Assembly: GCA_015058265.1 (NCBI GenBank)
Contig: SVCR01000031.1
Span: 1 to 9,801, forward strand
Direction of reading: 5' to 3'
Source: Clostridiales bacterium
GTDB taxonomy: Bacteria; Bacillota_A; Clostridia; Peptostreptococcales; Anaerovoracaceae
DNA: 9,801 bases
Under the pieces are notes generated by a model. That model was not told the DNA's origin and made no database searches. It worked only from the letters and a program-made list of their open reading frames with translations. The position numbers and the translations under genes are program-made. Each line of letters starts with the position of its first letter. Within the stretch, counting starts at the first letter, position 1. Of this stretch, positions 1 to 6,074 are shown piece after piece.

Positions 1-1
1 A

Positions 2-802
2 ATAATCAACAGTATTCGAGACTTGATCAGTTCATCGGATATAACAATGGATGACATAGCCGGTATAGGTGTATCTGCAGCAGGATGCATCAACTCTAAG
101 ACCGGAAGTGTGGCCAGAAACGGCGGTAATATACCGGGATGGTCATATACTGAAGTGTGCAGGGAATTGAAGGATGAGTTCAACGTACCTGCAGCGCTGG
201 CCAATGACGCTAACTGCGCGATCCTCGGTGAGCTGTGGATAGGAGCGGCCAAGGGATATTCTGACGTCCTCGGTGTTACTCTCGGAACAGGAGTAGGAGG
301 CGGCGTTATCACCGGCGGAAAGCTTCTTGAAGGTTCAAGAGGTTACGCCGGAGAGATAGGACACTTCCCGACACATGCCGGAGGTGAGCATTGCATATGC
401 GGGCTGGACGGATGCTTTGAGCGCTATGCATCGACATCGGCTCTGAGCAGGAAAGCTGCTGAATTCGAGTCATCCTGGAACAACGGAAGAGCTTTGTTCG
501 GTGCGGCTGAATCCGGAGACGAAGACGCTAAACGGATAATCGATGAGTGGATAGGGGAGATCGCCTGGGGTGTTGCCGGACTGATCCACATATTCGATCC
601 TCAGCTGATACTCATCGGCGGAGGCGTTTCCGCTCAGGAGAAGATGCTGATCAGACCGCTGAGACAGCATGTTCTGTCTCTGGTCATGCCGGATTATGCC
701 GACGGTCTTGAATTCAAAGCCGCGACACTCGGAAATGATGCGGGAATGGTCGGCGCGGTATATTACCTGCTCAGCAGAGAGAATCCGGCACCGCAGCTGT
801 AA
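2..802 (+). CDS. ROK-family sugar kinase (glucokinase-like), 5' end missing
   Basis: The frame is open from the left edge, so the N-terminus lies outside the window, including the first phosphate-binding loop (DxGxT) expected of ROK kinases. The TTG at 23 is only an internal codon. What remains is typical of the family. There is an LANDANCA segment with the presumed catalytic base Asp at 206-208, and a glycine-rich LGTGVGGG loop. GEIGH follows, with its Glu at 353-355 and its zinc-ligand His at 362-364. The zinc motif CxCGxxGCxE lies at 392-421, and a C-terminal IGGGVS segment is present. ROK kinases phosphorylate glucose, N-acetylmannosamine, fructose or related sugars with ATP in the cytoplasm; the exact sugar cannot be read here. 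A ROK repressor is less likely, but the missing N-terminus means a DNA-binding domain cannot be excluded. The next gene starts 16 bases downstream, so the two are probably cotranscribed. Confidence 0.9.
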   Translation: MINSIRDLISSSDITMDDIAGIGVSAAGCINSKTGSVARNGGNIPGWSYTEVCRELKDEFNVPAALANDANCAILGELWIGAAKGYSDVLGVTLGTGVGGGVITGGKLLEGSRGYAGEIGHFPTHAGGEHCICGLDGCFERYASTSALSRKAAEFESSWNNGRALFGAAESGDEDAKRIIDEWIGEIAWGVAGLIHIFDPQLILIGGGVSAQEKMLIRPLRQHVLSLVMPDYADGLEFKAATLGNDAGMVGAVYYLLSRENPAPQL

Positions 803-818
803 GGGAGAACTCTGGAAA

Positions 819-1376
819 ATGGAAAAACTGACAAGATATAAAGGAAGACCTGAAAATACGGAGGGAAGACTTGAGAAGGAGATACGAGTATATGACTTTC
901 TCGACGAGCTGGGAATAGAATATGACAGGCTGGACCATGAGCCGGCTGATTCTGCTCATCCTGATGTATGCGCAGCGGTAGAGGAGTCACTGGGAGCTGA
1001 GATATGCAAGAATCTCTTTCTTGCCAACAGACAGCGCACTAAGTTCTATCTGTTGATGATCCCGGAGGCAAAAGTGTTCAGGAGCAGCGTAATATCTAAA
1101 CAGGCGGGCAGCTCGAGGCTTCACTTTGCCGAGCCGGAATACATGGAGAAGTATCTTGATACAACTCCGGGATCCGCGAGTGTTATGGGGCTGATCAATG
1201 ATAAGGATCACTGTGTACAGCTCCTGGTCGATGAAGAATTGCTTGGGCAGGAATACATCGGATGTCATCCATGCATCAATACTTCCAGCATGAAGATCAG
1301 GACAGAAGATATTTTCGGGAAATTCCTGAAGGCTGTCGATCATGACTATATAACGGTGAGACCTGAGGCAGAATGA
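819..1376 (+). CDS. YbaK/ProX-type prolyl-tRNA editing domain protein (aminoacyl-tRNA deacylase)
   Basis: This 185-residue protein belongs to the stand-alone YbaK/ProX (PrdX) editing family, which hydrolyses mischarged tRNAs such as Ala-tRNA(Pro) or Cys-tRNA(Pro) in trans to prolyl-tRNA synthetase. A CKNLFL segment carries the conserved Lys (K64), which is central to the family's active site. It is followed by an FYLLMIP strand, a GSASVMGL segment where many homologues have GSxSPFG, and the characteristic LINDKDHCVQLLVDEEL block. The ATG at 819 was chosen because AGGGAG lies at 802-807, just at the end of the upstream kinase gene. A longer reading from TTG at 669 would overlap that gene by more than 130 bases and has no family similarity in the added part. 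The first ~20 residues are charged and look like a short extension. The family is clear, but the exact tRNA substrate is not. Confidence 0.87.
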   Translation: MEKLTRYKGRPENTEGRLEKEIRVYDFLDELGIEYDRLDHEPADSAHPDVCAAVEESLGAEICKNLFLANRQRTKFYLLMIPEAKVFRSSVISKQAGSSRLHFAEPEYMEKYLDTTPGSASVMGLINDKDHCVQLLVDEELLGQEYIGCHPCINTSSMKIRTEDIFGKFLKAVDHDYITVRPEAE

Positions 1377-1448
1377 GCCGGATCAATGTTATGTAAGAAT
1401 GAGACAGCATGAATGTCTTTGAGATAATAGCAGATAATGGGGGACTCA

Positions 1449-1862
1449 ATGAAAGAGTATTTACGCAAAGTCAATTACTATGAGACGGACCAGATGGGGA
1501 TCGTACATCATTCTAACTATATCAGATACTTTGAAGAGGCAAGGGTCTCTTATATGGAGCAGATGGGATATCCGTACGACAAGCTTGAGGCTGAAGGCGT
1601 CGCCAGTCCGGTCATCGGTATATCATGCAGATATCTGCACGGAGTGAAGTTCGGTGATACCATAAGGATATGCGTAAAGATGACCAAGATGAGCAGGGTA
1701 AAGTGCTCCTTCGGTTATGAGATATATGACGCTGCAACAGGCGAGATAAGAGCTAAAGGCACCTCGGACCACGGGTTCGTAGGCAAAGACGGAAAGCCGT
1801 CTGTCGTTGACAGGACAGTGCCGGAATTCTATGCGGCATTCATCAACGAAATAGAAGAATAA
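1449..1862 (+). CDS. YbgC/FadM-type acyl-CoA thioesterase (4HBT hotdog)
   Basis: This is a single-hotdog thioesterase of about 137 residues, a normal length for the YbgC/4HBT family, which hydrolyses acyl-CoA or acyl-ACP thioesters as a cytoplasmic oligomer. The N-terminal segment YYETDQMGIVHHSNYIRYFE is diagnostic; D14 in the DxMGxxHHxxY motif is the presumed catalytic acid. Two in-frame ATGs compete. The one at 1437 has only a weak upstream GAGA. The one at 1449 has GGGGGA at 1439-1444 with short spacing and begins MKEYLRKV, so I prefer 1449; the longer form would add MGDS. The gene follows the editing-domain gene after about 70 bases and precedes a second, double-hotdog thioesterase after 89 bases, so the two probably share a transcript. 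Acyl chain preference cannot be read from the sequence. Confidence 0.88.
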   Translation: MKEYLRKVNYYETDQMGIVHHSNYIRYFEEARVSYMEQMGYPYDKLEAEGVASPVIGISCRYLHGVKFGDTIRICVKMTKMSRVKCSFGYEIYDAATGEIRAKGTSDHGFVGKDGKPSVVDRTVPEFYAAFINEIEE

Positions 1863-1868
1863 CAGACG

Positions 1869-1912
1869 CCGGACGGTCAGGGTCATTGACAGTTATTCAA
1901 AACCCGGTCCGG
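1869..1912 (+). repeat. Inverted repeat between the two thioesterase genes
   Basis: CCGGAC at 1869-1874 pairs with GTCCGG at 1907-1912, and inside it GGGT at 1880-1883 can pair with ACCC at 1902-1905, giving an interrupted hairpin in the 89-base gap. It is followed by an A-run, not a T-run, so it does not look like an intrinsic terminator. It may affect mRNA stability or the relative expression of the two genes; no function is proven. Confidence 0.35.
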
Positions 1913-1951
1913 TGGAAAAAAAACAGTACATAAAAAGAGGACAAAGGAAAA

Positions 1952-2716
1952 ATGGGAGAGATCATAGCAGACAGAGCGAATTTCGGAGGATCAAGGGAAA
2001 TAATCGTGCTTCCGAGCATGTGCGACAGCAGCTCGCAGATAAGTGTGCCGGCGATATTCGATATATTTCAGGATACCGCCTCGCTTCATGCGGATACATT
2101 CGACATGGGGCCGGCCGGCATGGAGAGAAGGAGCATGTTCTGGATACTGACCAAAACAAGAGTCCATATCATCAGACGGCCGGTGATGCTTGACAGAGTC
2201 ACAGTCAAAACATGGATACAGCCTTCGGAAAGGGTCAGCTGCGAGAGAGATTTTGCTATATATTCAGGAGATGAGCTGCTGATATACGGCCGCAGCATGT
2301 GGGCATCTGTCAGCAGGGAGACCGGCAAATTAGTGAGGATGGGCGAATTCTATCCGGATGTGGACAATCCTCAGCCTGTTCCTGATGACAGACCTTTCGT
2401 AAGAATGGGAAAGCACAATGACGGGGCAGTGGAGATCGGCTCTTATACGATCAGATCTACGGACATAGATCTCGGCAGACACATGAATAATGTCAGCTAC
2501 GTCAGAGCGATGCTGGGATGCTACAGCTCACAGCAGCTGGAGGAAATGGATATCAATGAAGTAGAGGTCAATTACATATCGCAGAGCTTCGAAGGCGGGA
2601 CCTTGAGATTCCTGAGCAGACCGTCCGCTGATGACGACCCGGATCTGATCCGGGAGATCGCAGCCGTCAATGATGAGGACAAGACCGTATTTACAGCCAG
2701 ACTGCTCCATCGTTGA
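1952..2716 (+). CDS. FatA-like acyl-ACP thioesterase (double hotdog)
   Basis: This 254-residue protein matches the bacterial branch of the plant FatA/FatB acyl-ACP thioesterase family, which releases free fatty acids from acyl carrier protein in the cytoplasm. The N-terminal hotdog (about 15-130) contains SVPAIFDIFQDTASLHAD and the WILTKTRVHIIRRP block. The C-terminal hotdog (about 160-254) contains DIDLGRHMNNVSYVRAM, with D173 and H177 at the positions of the plant catalytic Asp and His. The plant catalytic Asn is replaced by G175; from memory this position varies among bacterial members, so activity is not ruled out. The ATG at 1952 has AAAGGA at 1943-1948 and AAGAGG slightly further upstream. 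An overlapping alternative frame at 1912-2193 has no family signature. This is the last gene of its run, and a strong terminator follows. Confidence 0.9.
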   Translation: MGEIIADRANFGGSREIIVLPSMCDSSSQISVPAIFDIFQDTASLHADTFDMGPAGMERRSMFWILTKTRVHIIRRPVMLDRVTVKTWIQPSERVSCERDFAIYSGDELLIYGRSMWASVSRETGKLVRMGEFYPDVDNPQPVPDDRPFVRMGKHNDGAVEIGSYTIRSTDIDLGRHMNNVSYVRAMLGCYSSQQLEEMDINEVEVNYISQSFEGGTLRFLSRPSADDDPDLIREIAAVNDEDKTVFTARLLHR

Positions 2717-2744
2717 ACGCTCCTGCCGCTCAGGCCGGTGACTT

Positions 2745-2765
2745 GAAGCAGGGGATCCCTGCTTC
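2745..2765. repeat. Perfect 9-bp inverted repeat downstream of the acyl-ACP thioesterase gene
   Basis: GAAGCAGGG (2745-2753) and CCCTGCTTC (2757-2765) are exact complements around a 3-base GAT. No T-run follows, so it is not a stand-alone intrinsic terminator. It sits just before the strong terminator at 2797 and could protect the mRNA 3' end or add to termination. Confidence 0.5.
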
Positions 2766-2796
2766 TGCTAGAACTGAAGCTGCTTTGTAATAACAC

Positions 2797-2835
2797 GATC
2801 CCGCCGTTCGCACGGCGGGATCCTTTTGTTTGTTT
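2797..2835 (+). terminator. Intrinsic terminator ending the kinase-thioesterase run
   Basis: The stem GATCCCGCCGT (2797-2807) pairs exactly with ACGGCGGGATC (2812-2822) around the loop TCGC. It is followed by a T-rich tract (CTTTTGTTTGTTTGC). The orientation fits the rightward genes. The leftward acetyltransferase gene ends 15 bases away, but in that direction the hairpin is followed by GTGTTATTAC, a poorer U-tract, so bidirectional use is only possible. Confidence 0.9.
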
Positions 2836-2849
2836 GCTTATTTGCTCTT

Positions 2850-3407
2850 TCAGAAAACTTTGCGGAGTATGTATCTGTCTTTGCCTCCGTACATCTTTCT
2901 GGTCTCGATGATCTCGAAGTTCAGCACCAGGAAATTCCTGTAGCTGTACGGATTATCAGGCGAGATAGTACAGAGACCTTCCCTGGCACCTGCCTCAACA
3001 GCTTTGCCGATACGCAGCTTGTTGAATATCCTCTGGATCCCGCGCCCTCTGTAATCCGGCGCTACCATAGTGAGATCGAGTGAAGCTGTTTCGGCCAGAT
3101 GATCTCTGTCGTAATCGAGATATCTGCCGTAATTGCGAGGATTATCCGGGTCGTTAGGAACGAGTACAGAGAAACCTGCGACTTTGTCCCCGCATTCTGC
3201 AATGAAGCACACATCTTCGCGGAGCTGTGTCAGATATTCTTCTCTGGTGGATGTGGAGTAGAGGTCCTTGTCAGGCAGAGCATCTACGATCGTATTCTGA
3301 AGCTGTACAACAGCGTCGATGTCTTCAGGTCCTGCGCTCCTGAAGGTCACAGTTTCCGGCTCGCCGATACCGTTGATAAGTTCAATGGTGAAAGGGATTT
3401 CTATCAT
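2850..3407 (-). CDS. GNAT-family N-acetyltransferase
   Basis: This 185-residue cytoplasmic protein has a GNAT fold: a FRSAGPEDIDAVVQLQN segment opening the domain (about 22-38), a central FIAECGDKVAGFSVL strand pair (68-82), and motif A for acetyl-CoA binding, LDLTMVAPDYRGRGIQ, with RGRGIQ at 120-125. The acceptor substrate is unknown; the C-terminal part does not match a specific subfamily I can name. The ATG at 3407 was chosen because GGAGGTGA lies five bases upstream (3413-3420, read on the minus strand). Extending to the ATG at 3482 would add 25 residues and run across the likely promoter. The gene stands alone, convergent with the thioesterase run and divergent from the desulfoferrodoxin gene. 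Confidence 0.88.
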   Translation of the reverse strand: MIEIPFTIELINGIGEPETVTFRSAGPEDIDAVVQLQNTIVDALPDKDLYSTSTREEYLTQLREDVCFIAECGDKVAGFSVLVPNDPDNPRNYGRYLDYDRDHLAETASLDLTMVAPDYRGRGIQRIFNKLRIGKAVEAGAREGLCTISPDNPYSYRNFLVLNFEIIETRKMYGGKDRYILRKVF

Positions 3408-3412
3408 ATAGG

Positions 3413-3420
3413 TCACCTCC
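3413..3420 (-). promoter_or_regulatory. Ribosome binding site fixing the acetyltransferase start
   Basis: Read on the minus strand this is GGAGGTGA, a long match to the anti-Shine-Dalgarno sequence, five bases before the ATG at 3407. It decides against the upstream ATG at 3482. Confidence 0.85.
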
Positions 3421-3472
3421 ATGTGATAAGACGCGTGAGTGGTGGCTTTTCTTTGATCCTTAGTTATCACCA

Positions 3473-3502
3473 ATTTTAGCATAAATCATCCGGAAATGTC
3501 TG
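3473..3502 (-). promoter_or_regulatory. Candidate promoter of the acetyltransferase gene, with an inverted repeat over its -35
   Basis: On the minus strand CAGACA (3497-3502) is followed after 18 bases by TAAAAT (3473-3478), which is preceded by TGC, an extended -10. The arms CCGGAA (3490-3495) and TTCCGG (3505-3510) flank the -35 and could be a regulator site. This is inferred by motif matching only. Confidence 0.5.
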
Positions 3503-3512
3503 CATTCCGGAC

Positions 3513-3574
3513 TTCACCCTTTTCGGCCGATGTGTTAGAATGTATTGGCAATAAGTCGTATTGTTTTGTAGCAT
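3513..3574 (+). promoter_or_regulatory. Candidate promoter region of dfx-fprA (two overlapping possibilities)
   Basis: Two sigma-A-like pairs can be read. One is TTCACC (3513-3518), 17 bases, then TAGAAT (3536-3541) with TG one base before. The other is TTGGCA (3545-3550), 18 bases, then TAGCAT (3569-3574). Either would give a leader of roughly 80-130 bases ahead of dfx. Which is used, or whether both are, cannot be told from sequence. Confidence 0.45.
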
Positions 3575-3605
3575 GAACAACTAATGGCATATAGCAGACG
3601 TTTAT

Positions 3606-3636
3606 GCCGCCCGGCTTATTGATCAATGCGGCGGGC
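3606..3636 (+). repeat. Imperfect hairpin in the dfx leader
   Basis: GCCGCCCG (3606-3613) can pair with CGGCGGGC (3629-3636) with a 2x2 internal mismatch, around the palindrome ATTGATCAAT (3618-3627). It lies between the candidate promoters and the ribosome binding site, so it would be in the mRNA leader, or it could be a DNA operator. It is not followed by a T-run. Confidence 0.35.
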
Positions 3637-3672
3637 TGCATATTCGATCTTAATTGAACGGAGGTAATAGAG

Positions 3673-4050
3673 ATGGAAATGAAGTTCTATAAGTGTGCGC
3701 ACTGCGGACAGATCATCGCTGTAGTCAAAGAGACAGGAGTTCCTGTAGTATGCTGCGGAGAACCGATGAAGGAGATCGTTGCCGGCACAACTGATGCTGC
3801 TGTAGAGAAGCATGTTCCTGTTTTCGAGGTAAAGGACAATCTTGTCAAAGTCAAAGTAGGAGCAGCTGAACATCCTATGATCGATGCTCACTATATTGAG
3901 TGGGTATCGCTGCAGACCAAGCAGGGCAATCAGAGAAAAGCTCTCAAGCCTGGTGATGCTCCGGAGGTCACATTCGCTATATGTGACGGAGATGAGGTAG
4001 AGGCTGTATACGCTTATTGCAATCTGCACTCGCTTTGGAAAGCTGAATAG
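3673..4050 (+). CDS. dfx: Desulfoferrodoxin (two-iron superoxide reductase)
   Basis: This 125-residue cytoplasmic protein is a class I superoxide reductase, reducing superoxide to hydrogen peroxide without releasing oxygen, usually with electrons from rubredoxin. Both iron sites are visible. The N-terminal desulforedoxin-like centre has C8, C11, C27 and C28 (CxxC and CC). The catalytic centre II has H47, H67, H73, C116 and H119, with the EKHVP motif (E45-K46-H47) that supplies the conserved Lys next to the iron. No ligand is missing and the length is normal. The start is fixed by GGAGGT at 3660-3665, seven bases before the ATG. The gene ends 33 bases before fprA with no terminator between, so the two form an oxygen-defence operon. 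Confidence 0.97.
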   Translation: MEMKFYKCAHCGQIIAVVKETGVPVVCCGEPMKEIVAGTTDAAVEKHVPVFEVKDNLVKVKVGAAEHPMIDAHYIEWVSLQTKQGNQRKALKPGDAPEVTFAICDGDEVEAVYAYCNLHSLWKAE

Positions 4051-4083
4051 TCTGAAATAGAATTTAAGGAGTAAATAACGGTA

Positions 4084-5274
4084 ATGGAAATCACTAAAGA
4101 TATCAAGTATGTAGGAGTCAATGATCATGATATCGACCTTTTCGAAGGTCACTATATCGTACCTGAAGGCATGGCCTACAACTCATATGTTATATGCGAT
4201 GACAAAGTAGTTGTAATGGATTCCGTAGACGGTAATTTCACTGACGAGTGGATCGGAAATGTCAGATCTGTACTCGGTGACAGAACGCCTGACTATCTGG
4301 TCGTACAGCACATGGAGCCGGACCACTCAGGCAGCATCAGGGGATTCATGGCAGCTTTCCCGGAAGCTCAGATCGTTTCCTCGGCCAAAGCATTCAACAT
4401 GATGAAGAATTTCTTCGAGGGTGAAGAGTATGCGGACAGAAGAGTCGTCGTCAAGGAAGGCGATACTCTGGAACTGGGAAGCCACGTCCTGAACTTCGTC
4501 GCTGCACCTATGGTCCACTGGCCTGAGGTCATCATGACATATGACAGCACGGACAAAGTCCTTTTCAGCGCTGACGCTTTCGGTAAGTTCGGTGCTCTCG
4601 ATGTCGTTCCGGAAGAAGATGATGAAGATGATGACGGATGGGCATGCGAGGCAAGACGTTACTATTTCGGTATCGTCGGAAAATACGGAATGCAGGTACA
4701 GGCTTTGCTCAAGAAGGCTGCAAAGCTCGACATTCAGACTATCTGCCCGCTCCACGGACCTGTCCTGGACGAAAATCTCGGCTATTATCTCGACCTGTAT
4801 AACACATGGTCGTCATATGGCGCAGAGACCAAGGGCGTTGTTATCAACTATACTTCTGTTTACGGCAACACCAAAGTGGCTGTTGAGATGCTCGCAGACC
4901 TCCTCGAGAAGAAGGGTGTTCCTAAGGTCGCAGTAAACGATCTGGCGCGCAGCGATATGGCAGAGTGTGTTGAAGATGCATTCAGATATGATACCTGCGT
5001 ATTTGCTACTACGACTTTCAACAATGACATTTTCCCGTTCATGAAAGAGTTCATACACTCACTGACTGAGAGAATGTTCCAGAACAAGAGAGTTGCTTTC
5101 ATCGAGAACGGGTCATGGGCACCTGTAGCAACTAAGACAATGAAGGCTATGTTCGAGGGAAGCAAGAATCTCACATATGCAGAGAACGAGGTAAAGATCG
5201 TTTCCGCACTCAATGATGAGAGCAGAGCTGCAGTTGAGGCGTTGGCAGAAGAACTCGCAGCAGCATACAAGTAA
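4084..5274 (+). CDS. fprA: A-type flavodiiron protein (FprA; O2/NO reductase)
   Basis: This 396-residue protein has the two-domain core of class A flavodiiron proteins, which reduce O2 to water (some reduce NO) in the cytoplasm of anaerobes with electrons from rubredoxin or a related carrier. The beta-lactamase-like domain (about 1-245) carries the diiron ligands: HMEPDH at 76-81 (H76, E78, D80, H81), H145 in MVHWPE, D164 in SADAFG and H224 in PLHGP. The flavodoxin domain (about 252-396) begins GVVINYTSVYGNT, the FMN phosphate loop. No C-terminal rubredoxin or flavin reductase domain is fused, so a separate donor is needed. An acidic loop (residues 177-184) lies between the ligand blocks. AAGGAG at 4066-4071 sits 12 bases from the ATG, slightly far. 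The gene lies in an operon with dfx and is followed by a strong terminator. Confidence 0.96.
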   Translation: MEITKDIKYVGVNDHDIDLFEGHYIVPEGMAYNSYVICDDKVVVMDSVDGNFTDEWIGNVRSVLGDRTPDYLVVQHMEPDHSGSIRGFMAAFPEAQIVSSAKAFNMMKNFFEGEEYADRRVVVKEGDTLELGSHVLNFVAAPMVHWPEVIMTYDSTDKVLFSADAFGKFGALDVVPEEDDEDDDGWACEARRYYFGIVGKYGMQVQALLKKAAKLDIQTICPLHGPVLDENLGYYLDLYNTWSSYGAETKGVVINYTSVYGNTKVAVEMLADLLEKKGVPKVAVNDLARSDMAECVEDAFRYDTCVFATTTFNNDIFPFMKEFIHSLTERMFQNKRVAFIENGSWAPVATKTMKAMFEGSKNLTYAENEVKIVSALNDESRAAVEALAEELAAAYK

Positions 5275-5305
5275 AATAGTATCAGCGATACCTGTTGAAC
5301 GAACA

Positions 5306-5342
5306 GGCCCCCGGAAGTCAGGCTTCCGGGGGCCGTTTTTCT
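5306..5342 (+). terminator. Intrinsic terminator of the dfx-fprA operon
   Basis: A perfect 12-bp GC-rich stem, GGCCCCCGGAAG (5306-5317) with CTTCCGGGGGCC (5323-5334), has loop TCAGG and is followed by GTTTTTCT. It fits the rightward operon. The leftward regulator gene ends at 5354, so the same stem lies in its 3' end, but in that direction it is preceded by A-residues and lacks a good U-run. Confidence 0.93.
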
Positions 5343-5353
5343 AAGGCAGATGA

Positions 5354-5800
5354 TCATCTGATGAATTTGTCGAGTGCTTTGTTTAGATCATCGATCGCGT
5401 TGATGTCATCGGATTTGACTGCATCAATGATGCAGGTAGACAGGTGTTCTTTAAGAATGACCCGGCTGACGGAAGCGATGGCAGATTCTATCGCTGAAAG
5501 CTGGATGAGCACTTCCGAACAATCCCTGCCGTTCTCGACCATGCGGCGCGTCGATTCCATATGACCGATGATGCGTGACATCCTGTTCAGGACAGCTTTG
5601 GTATGCTCTTCGGAATGGATATGCCCATGGTCATGTGCGTGACCTCCATCCGAATGAATGTGGGCGTGAGTGTAAACATTCCCGTTTTCGTCAATATGAG
5701 TGTGCTCATGAATATGACTGTGCTCATGATTATGACCGTGTCCGGGATCGATGTTATTGTGAGGAGCTTTGATTTCGCTGTTATCTTTATGATCTGACAT
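5354..5800 (-). CDS. CsoR/RcnR-family metal-sensing repressor with His-rich N-terminal extension
   Basis: This 148-residue protein has two parts. Residues 1-66 are an extension with 19 histidines, mostly in alternating HxH patterns (H21 to H35, then H45-H49 and H54-H62), likely to bind metal. Residues 67-148 are a complete CsoR/RcnR (DUF156) helical domain: KAVLNRMSRIIGHMES, RDCSEVLIQLSAIESAI, then KEHLSTCI. C94, H119 and C123 keep the Cys-25-His-4-Cys spacing of the Cu(I) ligands of CsoR, so copper is the first guess, though persulfide or other metal sensing is possible in this family. Such proteins are cytoplasmic tetramers that release DNA when they bind ligand. The start at 5800 has GGAGG 11 bases upstream, a long spacing. 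No copper ATPase or chaperone gene adjoins it. The gene appears monocistronic, and a candidate operator lies upstream. Confidence 0.92.
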   Translation of the reverse strand: MSDHKDNSEIKAPHNNIDPGHGHNHEHSHIHEHTHIDENGNVYTHAHIHSDGGHAHDHGHIHSEEHTKAVLNRMSRIIGHMESTRRMVENGRDCSEVLIQLSAIESAIASVSRVILKEHLSTCIIDAVKSDDINAIDDLNKALDKFIR

Positions 5801-5873
5801 TTTGTGATTAGCCTCCGTGCTGATAACGTCCTTATTCGAGTGTCACATCCGTAAAAAAGAAATCTACTCGATT

Positions 5874-5902
5874 ATTATAGCAGAGACCGGCAAGAGTAAT
5901 AA
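5874..5902 (-). promoter_or_regulatory. Promoter of the metal-sensor gene
   Basis: On the minus strand there is a perfect TATAAT (5874-5879) preceded by TGC, an extended -10 element. The -35 position at 17-base spacing reads TTATTA (5897-5902), a weak match, which is common for extended -10 promoters. The predicted leader is about 65 bases. Confidence 0.7.
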
Positions 5903-5915
5903 CCCCCAACGGGGG
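5903..5915. promoter_or_regulatory. Candidate CsoR-type operator
   Basis: CCCCC-AAC-GGGGG is a perfect interrupted palindrome that abuts the -35 position of the metal-sensor promoter. CsoR/RcnR-family operators are known to be G/C-tract inverted repeats of this general form with a short AT-containing centre. The placement suggests autoregulation. This is inference from motif and position. Confidence 0.6.
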
Positions 5916-5979
5916 ATGCTTCTGACCTGACATATATCATCTCTTCAGCTGTTACTATGCGCAAGAAGCGGCCCCCATC

Positions 5980-6008
5980 TTTTCAATGAGCAGAAAATCG
6001 GATATAAT
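5980..6008 (+). promoter_or_regulatory. Promoter of the glutaminase gene
   Basis: TTTTCA (5980-5985) and a perfect TATAAT (6003-6008) are separated by 17 bases. Transcription would start near 6015, giving a leader of about 140 bases to the preferred start at 6156. Confidence 0.72.
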
Positions 6009-6055
6009 ATGATGTCAAAACATTTAGATTCGGCATATCTTTTGTGGGATCGAAA

Positions 6056-6074
6056 ATGATCCCGGCGGGATCAT
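6056..6074 (+). repeat. Perfect hairpin and GATCAT repeats in the glutaminase leader
   Basis: ATGATCCC (6056-6063) and GGGATCAT (6067-6074) pair exactly around GGC. GATCAT recurs at 6069-6074, 6080-6085 and 6095-6100. No T-run follows, so it is not a terminator. It would lie in the mRNA leader and might be a regulator site or an RNA structure; I do not recognise a known riboswitch. Confidence 0.5.

Noticed and set aside
669..818. Upstream TTG extension of the tRNA editing gene
   Set aside because: It overlaps the sugar kinase gene by more than 130 bases, has no family similarity in the added part, and the ATG at 819 has a ribosome binding site.
1886..1914. Perfect TTGACA upstream of the acyl-ACP thioesterase gene
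   Set aside because: At 16-18 base spacing the -10 position is GC-rich (CCGGTG), so no promoter can be supported.
1912..2193. 93-residue open frame overlapping the acyl-ACP thioesterase gene
   Set aside because: It is a frame-shifted shadow of a clear family member, with no recognisable domain.
3616..4152. Leftward 178-residue open frame opposite dfx
   Set aside because: It lies antisense to a fully conserved desulfoferrodoxin gene and shows no domain signature.
4606..4640. GATGAAGATGAT-type simple repeat within fprA
   Set aside because: It encodes the acidic loop (residues 177-184) between diiron ligand blocks, is in frame, and does not disrupt the protein.
5575..5797. Rightward open frames and short tandem-like repeats across the metal-sensor gene
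   Set aside because: They are the complement of the alternating His codons of the leftward gene, not a CRISPR or separate gene.
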